DNA of 64,000 nt, taken from NCBI RefSeq assembly GCF_900091495.1, contig NZ_LT607413.1, positions 62,001 through 126,000 on the forward strand. Direction: 5' to 3'. Position 1 is the stretch's first letter. Each line of letters opens with the position of its first letter. This document shows positions 58,186 through 64,000 of this stretch, piece after piece. The translations under genes were made by a program, and so were the position numbers. Source of the stretch: Micromonospora echinospora (GTDB lineage: Bacteria > Actinomycetota > Actinomycetes > Mycobacteriales > Micromonosporaceae). The notes beneath the pieces were generated by a model. That model was given only the letters and a program-made list of their open reading frames with translations, was not told the origin of the DNA and ran no database searches.

Positions 58186-59148
58186 GTGAACGGCGTGCCC
58201 TCCACCTCCGGTCGGCGGCCGGCCGTCGCCCTCGCGCTACTGGCCGTGCTGGTCGGTGCGGCCATGCCGGCGTTGGCCGCCTGCCGCGACGAGACCGTCG
58301 AGCCGATCCGCATCCGGATCGCCACCGGCAGCCCCACCGCCGTCTACCACGCCTTCGGCGAGTCGCTGGCGACAATCCTGAACCGGGAACTGCCCGGGGT
58401 GCAGGCCAGCGTGGTGGTGACCGCCGCGTCGGCGGAGAACGTCCACCTGGTCGCGACCGGCTCGGCGGAGCTCGGTTTCACCCAGGCCGACGTCCTCTCC
58501 GGGGCCCCGAACGCCCACCCCGGCGTGGTGGCGGTGGCCCGGGTCTACGACGACCTGCTGCACCTGGTCACCACCGCCGGGTCGCCGGTCCGGACCCTGG
58601 CGGACCTGCGCGGCCGGCGGGTGTCGGTGGGTGCCCCCGGCTCCGGCACCGGGATCACCGCCGGCCGGCTGCTCGACGTGGCGGGGCTGGACGGCGGCGT
58701 GGTGCGGCGGGAACGGCTCGGCCTGGACGACTCGGTGTCCGCCCTGCGGGAGGGACGGCTCGACGCGTTCTTCTTCTCCGGCGGCCTGCCGGTACGGGCG
58801 ATCGAGCAGCTCGCCGGCGCCACCGGCATCCGTCTGGTCGACCTGGGCGAGTGGACCGAGCCGCTGCGCCGCAGCCACCGGGAGGTCTACGTCTCCCGGG
58901 ACATCCCCAGCTCGGCGTACGGCGCGGACCCGGTGACCACGGTGGCGAACCCGAACTACCTGGTGGTCGGGGCGGACGTGCCGGAGGCGCTGGTACGGGA
59001 GGTGACCCGGCTGCTGATGGAACGCCGGGAGGAACTGGCCGCCGCGCATCCGGCCGCCGGCCGGATGAGTGCCCGTTCGGCCATCGCCACCGTCCCGTTG
59101 CCCCTGCATCCGGGCGCCGCCGCCTGGTACCGCGAGAACAAGCCCTGA
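58186..59148 (+). CDS. TAXI-family TRAP-type substrate-binding lipoprotein
   Basis: A protein of 320 residues when started at GTG 58186, which gives a lipoprotein signal (RRPAVALALLAVLVGAAMP) with the lipobox LAAC. Upstream GTG codons at 58129 and 58162 are possible but would make the signal too long. The mature part has IRIATGSPTAVYHAFGESLA, the family's ATG.....Y motif, LRGRRVSVGAPGSGTGITA and RLGLDDSVSALREGRLDAFF. TAXI proteins bind acidic or amino-acid ligands for TRAP transporters. No DctM/DctQ-like permease is present. Instead a two-component system is encoded on the opposite strand, 31 bases after its stop, so it may be a sensory protein. Confidence 0.87.
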   Translation: MNGVPSTSGRRPAVALALLAVLVGAAMPALAACRDETVEPIRIRIATGSPTAVYHAFGESLATILNRELPGVQASVVVTAASAENVHLVATGSAELGFTQADVLSGAPNAHPGVVAVARVYDDLLHLVTTAGSPVRTLADLRGRRVSVGAPGSGTGITAGRLLDVAGLDGGVVRRERLGLDDSVSALREGRLDAFFFSGGLPVRAIEQLAGATGIRLVDLGEWTEPLRRSHREVYVSRDIPSSAYGADPVTTVANPNYLVVGADVPEALVREVTRLLMERREELAAAHPAAGRMSARSAIATVPLPLHPGAAAWYRENKP

Positions 59149-59179
59149 CCGAGCCTCCAGCCGGGCCCGAAGGGCAGGC

Positions 59180-60682
59180 TCAGGTAGCCGCAGGTTTCCG
59201 GGGGCCCGGTCGGCCCTCGACGTCCGGCAGGCCGTCCCCGGTCGGCGCCCCCTCCCCCGCCGGCTGGCCGTCGCCCGTCGGGTGGCCGTCGCCGGTCGGG
59301 TGGCCGTCGCCGGTCGGCGCGGCCGGGAACCACAGTTCCGCGACCAGGCCCCGGGGCTCGCCCCGGCGCATGGTGAGATGCCCACCGGAGGCGTCCACCA
59401 GCACGGCCACGATGGTCAGTCCGAGCCCGGCCCCCTCGACGTTCTGGGCGTCCGGGGCCCGCCAGAACCGTTCGGTCGCCTGTTCGAGCTGGCTGTCGGT
59501 CATGCCCGGACCGGTGTCGCGGACCACCACGGTCACCCCGTCCCCGTCCGGCTCGACGTCCACCGTCACCGCGCCGCCGGGACCGCTGAACTTCACCGCG
59601 TTGTCGATCAACGCGTCCAGGGCCTGGTCGATGGCGGTCGGCACGGTGAGGGCGTACCGGGGGGCGGAGGCGGCGGTCAGACGCAGCGTGACCGCCCGGC
59701 GGCGGGCCAGCGGCTCCCACGCGGTCACCCGGGAGGCGGCCACCGCCACCGCGTCGACGGTGACCAGCCGGTTCTCCTCCCGCTCCGCGCGGGCCAGGGT
59801 GAGCAACGCGTCGAGCACCTGGGCCAGCCGGTCGGTCTCCTCCAGGGCGAGCCGGTGCTCGGCCCGCCCCTCCGCGTCGGTCAGGCTCGGCCCCAGCTCC
59901 TCCACCCGCAGCCGCAGCGCGGTGAGCGGGTTGCGGAGCTGGTGACTGGCGTGCGCGACGAAGGCCCGCTGGCGGTCCATCACGTCGGAGACCACGTCGG
60001 CCATGTGGTTGAAGCCGGCGGCGAGACGACGCAGCTCCGGCGGGCCGAGCCGGTGCTGCACCCGGGCGGTGCGGTCCCCCTCGGCGATCTCGTGGGTCAC
60101 CGCATCCAACTCGATCACCGGGCGCAGCACCCAACCGGCCAGCCCGAACGCGGTCAGCACGCAGGCCAGCACGGCGAGCAGCCCGATCACCGCGAGCGCG
60201 AGCCACCAGGTGGTGACCGCGCGGCGGACCGCGTCGACCGGGCTGGTGGTGACCACCGAACCCAGCACCTCGCCGCCGTCGTTGATCGGCACCGCCACCA
60301 CGATCGGCCCGTCCACCCAGGGCCAGACCGACTCGGTGCCGGTGAACTGCTGACCGGAGAGCGCGACCCGCAACGCCAGCTCGGTGTCCGGCGACGACCG
60401 GTAGCCGGCGGAGACCGCCACCGTCCGCTGTTCCCGGTCGACCACGGCCGCGCTGATGCCGTACAGCTTCTCGTAGCTGGCGAGTTCGCCGTCGAGCTGC
60501 CCGGTGCCGCCGCCCCGCAGGGCCGGGCCGGCGAGCGAGGCGAACCGGGTGGCGTCGGCGAGCCGGTCCGCGCGGACCCGGTCGGTCTCCCGGTTGGCCA
60601 GGGTCACCGCCAGCGGGGTCTCCAGCGCCACCAGCACCAACGCCATCAGCAGCAGGTAACTGATGACCAGCCGACGGCGCAC
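59180..60682 (-). CDS. Sensor histidine kinase
   Basis: A protein of 500 residues. A membrane segment at 8-30, an extracytoplasmic region of about 125 residues with DGELASYEKLYGISAAVVDR and a second segment (158-186) lead to a HAMP linker and a HisKA domain with H247 in ASHQLRNPLTAL; the usual Glu after His is Gln here. The HATPase domain has ALIDNAVKFSG and GAGLGLTIVAV. The last 45 residues are low complexity with repeated GDGHPT. The GTG start follows the response-regulator stop by seven bases. It may work with the TAXI lipoprotein encoded just downstream on the other strand. Confidence 0.9.
   Translation of the reverse strand: MRRRLVISYLLLMALVLVALETPLAVTLANRETDRVRADRLADATRFASLAGPALRGGGTGQLDGELASYEKLYGISAAVVDREQRTVAVSAGYRSSPDTELALRVALSGQQFTGTESVWPWVDGPIVVAVPINDGGEVLGSVVTTSPVDAVRRAVTTWWLALAVIGLLAVLACVLTAFGLAGWVLRPVIELDAVTHEIAEGDRTARVQHRLGPPELRRLAAGFNHMADVVSDVMDRQRAFVAHASHQLRNPLTALRLRVEELGPSLTDAEGRAEHRLALEETDRLAQVLDALLTLARAEREENRLVTVDAVAVAASRVTAWEPLARRRAVTLRLTAASAPRYALTVPTAIDQALDALIDNAVKFSGPGGAVTVDVEPDGDGVTVVVRDTGPGMTDSQLEQATERFWRAPDAQNVEGAGLGLTIVAVLVDASGGHLTMRRGEPRGLVAELWFPAAPTGDGHPTGDGHPTGDGQPAGEGAPTGDGLPDVEGRPGPRKPAAT
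59263..59334 (-). repeat. 18-bp tandem repeat inside the kinase gene
   Basis: GGTGGCCGTCGCCGGTCG occurs exactly three times in tandem (59281-59334), preceded by a similar fourth copy from 59263. Because 18 is a multiple of three, it encodes a repeated six-residue motif (GDGHPT) and its copy number could change without breaking the frame. Confidence 0.85.
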
Positions 60683-60689
60683 CGGGCCC

Positions 60690-61346
60690 TCACTCGCCCC
60701 GGAGCCGGTAGCCGACCCCGCGCACGGTCTCCACCAGGCGCGAGTCGCCCAACTTGCTCCGCAACGACCCGACGTGCACCTCGACGGTGTGCCGGTCGGC
60801 CCAGGTGGTGCCCCAGACGTCGAGCAGGATCCGCTCGCGTGGCACCACCGTGCCGGGCTGGCGGGCCAGCGAGACGAGGATGTCGAACTCCTTGCGGGTC
60901 AGGGTGACCGGCCGGTCGTCGACGGTGACCGTACGGGCGGCCACGTCGATCCGGAGCCCACCGGCGGTGATCCGGTCCGGTTCCGGGGCGGCCCGGGCGG
61001 CCCGGCGCAGCACCGCCTCGATGCGCGCCTGCAACTCGACCATGGAGAAGGGCTTCACCACGTAGTCGTCCGCGCCGAGGCGGAGCCCGAGCACCCGGTC
61101 CCGCTCCTCGCCCCGGGCGGTGACCGCGATGATGCCGATCTGCGCGCTGCGCCGCCGCAGTTCCCGGCACAGTTCGGTGCCGTCCCCGTCCGGCAGGGTC
61201 AGGTCGAGCAGCACCAGGTCGCACGGCGCGGCGGCCAGGGCCGCCGCCACGGTCGCGGCGTGCTCGACCTGGTAGCCCCGCCGGCCCAACGCCGACGACA
61301 GGGCCGCCGCCACCCGGCGGTCGTCCTCCACCAGCAGGACCCGCAC
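60690..61346 (-). CDS. OmpR/PhoB-family response regulator
   Basis: A protein of 218 residues. GTG at 61346, eight bases after GGAGG, gives the usual start VRVLLVEDDRRV. Phospho-acceptor D48 is in VLLDLTLPDGDG and the conserved Lys in VVKPFSMVEL. The winged-helix half has LTRKEFDILVSLARQPG and HTVEVHVGSLRSKLGDSRLV. It is co-transcribed with the kinase gene. Targets may include the TAXI gene or its own promoter in the 376-bp gap upstream. Confidence 0.92.
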   Translation of the reverse strand: MRVLLVEDDRRVAAALSSALGRRGYQVEHAATVAAALAAAPCDLVLLDLTLPDGDGTELCRELRRRSAQIGIIAVTARGEERDRVLGLRLGADDYVVKPFSMVELQARIEAVLRRAARAAPEPDRITAGGLRIDVAARTVTVDDRPVTLTRKEFDILVSLARQPGTVVPRERILLDVWGTTWADRHTVEVHVGSLRSKLGDSRLVETVRGVGYRLRGE

Positions 61347-61722
61347 CCGCACCCCCTCCACCGTTGAGCCCCCGGTCAGCGAATGGTGCCAGACCGGCTG
61401 GCCCGGCGACACCCCGGTCGCCACGGCACCGGGCAGGTGGTCGGCGACCGGGGCGCGCACCGGCGGTGGTGGGACGGCCGGTGGGGCGGCCAGCCGCCCG
61501 CGTACCGCAGGGACACTCCGCAGGGGCGGCCGTCCGGGTAAGCGTCCGGAGTGGGCGGGGCCGCCGGTTATGCTTCCGGCTGCCGTGGTGCTCCCTGGCG
61601 TCCCGCCGGGACCGCGGTGACCGAGCACGCGCGACGACGCCGGGCGGGGTCCGTCCCGCCGGCCGCCGGACGTGCGTCACACCGGCGCGCCCCGCGCCCT
61701 GCGAACACTGTGAGTGGAGCTC
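61347..61722. other. Upstream region of two divergent genes, no gene seen
   Basis: About 376 bases between the response regulator and the acetyltransferase. I see a short inverted repeat GCCGG-TTATGCTT-CCGGC at 61563-61580 and matching CACTCCG and CGGAGTG at 61510-61551, but no convincing gene or promoter pair. Confidence 0.55.
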
Positions 61723-62256
61723 ATGAGCCAAGGAACCGACCAGGTCTTCGTGCACCCGTCCGCCGACGTCGAGGAGGGCGCCCGGATCGGGGACGGCACG
61801 AAGGTCTGGCACCTGGCCCACGTCCGGTCCACCGCCCGGATCGGCGGCGGCTGCGTGATCGGCCGCAACGTCTACGTCGACAGCAACGTGGTGATCGGGG
61901 ACCTCTGTAAGGTCCAGAACAACGTCTCGGTGTACCAGGGGGTGACCCTGGAGGACGAGGTCTTCGTCGGCCCGTGCGCCGTGTTCACCAACGACTTCCG
62001 GCCCCGGGCGCAGAACCCGGACTGGCAGATCACCCCGACCGTGGTGCGCCGGGGCGCCTCCATCGGCGCGAACGCCACCCTGATCTGCGGGATCGAGGTC
62101 GGCGAGTACGCGATGATCGCCGCCGGCTCGGTGGTGACCCGGGACGTCGCCCCGTACCAGCTCGTCGCCGGCAACCCGGCCCGGCCGAAGGGCTGGGTGA
62201 ACGAGAAGGGCGAGGTCGTCTCCCGCGACCCGGCCACCCCGCCCGCCCGCGGCTGA
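61723..62256 (+). CDS. Hexapeptide-repeat acetyltransferase (WlbB/WbpD-like)
   Basis: A protein of 177 residues starting MSQGTDQVFVHPSADVEEGA. It is a left-handed beta-helix enzyme with hexapeptide turns such as ARIGDGTKVWHLAHVRSTAR and VIGRNVYVDSNVVIGD, the VFTNDFRPRAQNPDWQ loop with an active-site Asn/Asp, and the acetyl-CoA end QLVAGNPARPKGWV. This pattern matches WlbB/WbpD, which acetylate the 3-amino group of UDP-GlcNAc3NA. With the convergent nucleotide-sugar dehydrogenase gene, a diacetamido-uronic acid pathway is likely. A GTG nine bases upstream is also possible. Confidence 0.85.
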   Translation: MSQGTDQVFVHPSADVEEGARIGDGTKVWHLAHVRSTARIGGGCVIGRNVYVDSNVVIGDLCKVQNNVSVYQGVTLEDEVFVGPCAVFTNDFRPRAQNPDWQITPTVVRRGASIGANATLICGIEVGEYAMIAAGSVVTRDVAPYQLVAGNPARPKGWVNEKGEVVSRDPATPPARG

Positions 62257-62260
62257 GGTG

Positions 62261-62280
62261 GTAGCAGGGGCCCCTGTTAC
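62261..62280. repeat. 20-bp imperfect palindrome
   Basis: GTAGCAGGGGCCCCTGTTAC is self-complementary except for one pair. It lies four bases after the acetyltransferase stop. Similar palindromes built around AGGGGCCCCT may be common after genes in this group of organisms, which I cannot check here. Confidence 0.5.
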
Positions 62281-62286
62281 CGCGGA

Positions 62287-62315
62287 CGGACCCCGACCGG
62301 ATCGGTCGGGGTCCG
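62287..62315. terminator. Bidirectional stem-loop terminator candidate
   Basis: CGGACCCCGACCG, loop GAT, CGGTCGGGGTCCG: a perfect 13-bp stem between two convergent genes, 38 bases before the dehydrogenase stop. It probably ends transcription from both sides. Confidence 0.65.
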
Positions 62316-62352
62316 TGTCGACCTCGGGTGTGGCGCGGTGGGCCGGTGCGGC

Positions 62353-63636
62353 TCAGCCGCCGATGACGACGCGCCGGACGTCGGCCCAGCGGGCCGGGTC
62401 GGTCACCCGCCGGCCGTCGACCAGCACCCGTACGTCGGGCAGGTCACTGGCGGCCAGCGAACGGTACTCGGCGTGGTCGGCCTGCACGACGGCGGCGGTG
62501 ACCCGCTCCCCGGAGTACGGGGGCAGGCCGTGCGCGGTCAGCTCCTCAGCGGTGTACATCGGGTCCGAGACGTACGGCCGGGCGCCCCGGGCGCGCAGCG
62601 CCTCCACCGTCGGGAAGACCCCGGAGAAGGCGGTCTCCTTGACCCCGCCCCGGTAGGCGGCGCCGAGCACCAGCACCTCTGCGCCGGTGAGGTCGCCGTA
62701 CGCGGCGGCGAGCAGGTCGACGGCGTAGTCCGGCATCGCCGCGTTCGCCTCACGGGCGGACCGGACCACGGTGGCGGCCGGGTCGTTCCACAGGTACATC
62801 CGCGGGTAGATCGGGATGCAGTGCCCGCCGACCGCGATGCCCGGGGAGTGGATGTGGCTGTACGGCTGGGTGTTGCAGGCCTCGATGACCTTGGTGACGT
62901 CCACGCCGACGGTGTCGGCGAACCGGGCGAACTGGTTCGCCAGGCCGATGTTGACGTCCCGGTAGGTGGTCTCGGCGAGCTTGGCCAGCTCGGACGCCTC
63001 AGCCGAGCCGAGGTCCCACACGCCGTTCGGCTTGCCCAGGTCGGGGCGCTCGTCGAAGTCGAGCACCGACTCGTAGAAGCGCACGCCGTGCGCGGCGGAC
63101 GCCTCGTCGATGCCACCGACCAGCTTCGGGTAGCGGCGCAGGTCGGCGAAGACCCGGCCGGTGAGCACCCGCTCGGGGCTGAACACCAGGTGGAAGTCCT
63201 TGCCGGCGGTGAGCCCGGAGCCCTGCTCCAGCATGGGCGCCCAACGGTTGCGGGTGGTGCCGACCGGCAGGGTGGTCTCGTAGCTGACCAGGGTGCCCGG
63301 CTTCAGTCCGGCGGCGATGGCCCGGGTCGCGTCGTCCATCCAGCCGAAGTCCGGCACGCCCTCGGCGTCGACGAACAGCGGTACGACCACCACGACGGCC
63401 TCGCTGTCGGCCACCGCGGCGGCGGTGTCGGTGGTGGCCGAGAGGAGACCGGCCGAGACCACCTCCTTGAGCTTGACGTCCAGATCGGTTTCCCCGGGGA
63501 ACGGCACCGCACCGTCGTTGACCAGGCTGACCACCCGCTCGGAGACGTCGGCACCGAGGACCCGGTGCCCCTTCGTCGCGAACTGCACGGCCAGCGGCAG
63601 TCCGATCTTCCCGAGGGCGACGACGCAGATGTTCAT
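62353..63636 (-). CDS. UDP-N-acetyl-hexosamine dehydrogenase (WbpA/WecC-like)
   Basis: A protein of 427 residues of the UDP-glucose/GDP-mannose dehydrogenase family. The Rossmann start MNICVVALGKIGLPLAVQFA is intact, the catalytic Cys lies in SPGIAVGGHCIPIYP, and TLPVGTTRNRW and TYRDVNIGLANQFARFAD are typical. It oxidises C6 of a UDP-N-acetylhexosamine to the uronic acid in two NAD-dependent steps. WbpA (UDP-GlcNAc) is favoured by the convergent WlbB-like acetyltransferase; WecC (UDP-ManNAc) cannot be excluded. The gene upstream, six bases away, is cut by the window edge. Confidence 0.88.
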   Translation of the reverse strand: MNICVVALGKIGLPLAVQFATKGHRVLGADVSERVVSLVNDGAVPFPGETDLDVKLKEVVSAGLLSATTDTAAAVADSEAVVVVVPLFVDAEGVPDFGWMDDATRAIAAGLKPGTLVSYETTLPVGTTRNRWAPMLEQGSGLTAGKDFHLVFSPERVLTGRVFADLRRYPKLVGGIDEASAAHGVRFYESVLDFDERPDLGKPNGVWDLGSAEASELAKLAETTYRDVNIGLANQFARFADTVGVDVTKVIEACNTQPYSHIHSPGIAVGGHCIPIYPRMYLWNDPAATVVRSAREANAAMPDYAVDLLAAAYGDLTGAEVLVLGAAYRGGVKETAFSGVFPTVEALRARGARPYVSDPMYTAEELTAHGLPPYSGERVTAAVVQADHAEYRSLAASDLPDVRVLVDGRRVTDPARWADVRRVVIGG

Positions 63637-63641
63637 GTCTA

Positions 63642-64000
63642 CTACTTTCCTCCTAGTGGGAGCCTGCGCCGCAGGCGGGCCATCACCCGGCGTGGCGTCA
63701 CAGGTGCTACGGCGACGATCAGTTGACCCTTGTGGTTGACGGTGGCGGTGAGGACGTGCAGACGCGCGCCGCGGCGGACCACCACACGCTGGGGCACCGC
63801 CCGACGGGGACCGCGCAGGGGGGCCGTCCCGGTCGTACCGAACGCGTCGATCCGCGCCTGGATGAGTCGAAGCTTACCGCCGGGGGCCAGGTCGGTGAGG
63901 AGAGCGGGCAACAGGATGCGGGCCCGGATGGTGGTGCCGGTGATGTCCGGGACCAGTTCGGTGGTCTCCGCCGGCACGTCGTCGCCCGCCATGACCCGCA
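63642..64000 (-). CDS. Partial gene of unknown function, 5' end outside window
   Basis: A minus-strand frame open from the window edge to the stop at 63642. An ATG at 63992 (MAGDDVPAETTELVPDITG) exists, but the frame continues past it to the edge, so this may be only the C-terminal part of a larger protein. The visible 117 residues are beta-rich, with RARILLPALLTDLAPGGKLR and VVVRRGARLHVLTATVNHKG, ending in a basic tail. The style resembles the ends of large glycosyltransferase or glycerophosphotransferase-like proteins, which I cannot verify. It is followed within six bases by the dehydrogenase gene, so both belong to one operon. Confidence 0.6.
   Translation of the reverse strand, partial: RVMAGDDVPAETTELVPDITGTTIRARILLPALLTDLAPGGKLRLIQARIDAFGTTGTAPLRGPRRAVPQRVVVRRGARLHVLTATVNHKGQLIVAVAPVTPRRVMARLRRRLPLGGK

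Overview
The window is high-GC DNA (about 70% or more by eye) with many GTG and TTG starts, short or overlapping gene junctions, lipobox and twin-arginine export signals, and glycogen metabolism of the GlgC/GlgA(GlgM)/GlgE/GlgB type. This fits a mycelial actinomycete, most likely Micromonosporaceae (Micromonospora-like). That placement comes from gene content and style, not from a database search. About 54 genes are supported. No rRNA, tRNA, integrase, transposase or cas gene was seen.

Layout. (1) 1-3.5 kb: a MacA/HlyD-like adaptor running off the left edge, a lipoprotein, and a divergent OmpR-type two-component pair, with an 11-bp-period direct repeat between them. (2) 3.6-11.2 kb: housekeeping enzymes (zinc alcohol dehydrogenase, class A beta-lactamase-like serine hydrolase, metallo-beta-lactamase-fold hydrolase, dGTPase, Tex). 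A gene-poor stretch full of repeats follows (11.2-12.0 kb), then a small orphan gene and a DUF389 membrane protein. (3) 13.4-31.3 kb: an extracellular polysaccharide locus of Wzx/Wzy type. It holds a GNAT acetyltransferase, a GT4 glycosyltransferase, a sugar aminotransferase, an initiating sugar transferase, CapF and CapE, a beta-helix protein, one reading frame that joins a flippase to a second GT4, an O-antigen-ligase-like protein, a polymerase-like protein, a secreted M14 carboxypeptidase and a CapG-like 2-epimerase. CapE, CapF and CapG together would make UDP-N-acetyl-L-fucosamine. (4) 31.3-35.6 kb: phosphoglucomutase, glgC and divergent glgA(glgM), joined functionally to glgE-glgB at 44.0-48.2 kb: glucose-6-P to glucose-1-P to ADP-glucose to maltose-1-P to branched glucan. 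(5) 35.6-43.8 kb: accessory region with an XRE regulator, a tiny membrane protein with a good promoter, a short GntR protein, a 19-repeat type I-E CRISPR array without cas genes, a secreted unknown, an SDR/SnoaL/TetR regulatory unit, a frameshifted sulfotransferase and a DinB-like protein. (6) 48.3-59.1 kb: a lipoprotein, a 146-bp fragment of a second glgB, an AraC regulator, secreted proteins including a GHL10-type glycoside hydrolase, an App1-type phosphatase, a GT-C membrane protein, YaaA, a short WhiA-like protein and a TAXI-type substrate-binding lipoprotein. (7) 59.2-64.0 kb: a second two-component system convergent with the TAXI gene, a hexapeptide acetyltransferase, a nucleotide-sugar dehydrogenase and a partial unknown gene, probably the edge of another surface-sugar locus.

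The signals most worth a second look are the flippase-glycosyltransferase frame with an internal ribosome-binding site, the glgB fragment whose differences from the resident gene are all synonymous, two related REP-like hairpin elements, the TAXI protein next to a sensor kinase without a TRAP permease, the truncated WhiA-like protein and the cas-less CRISPR array.
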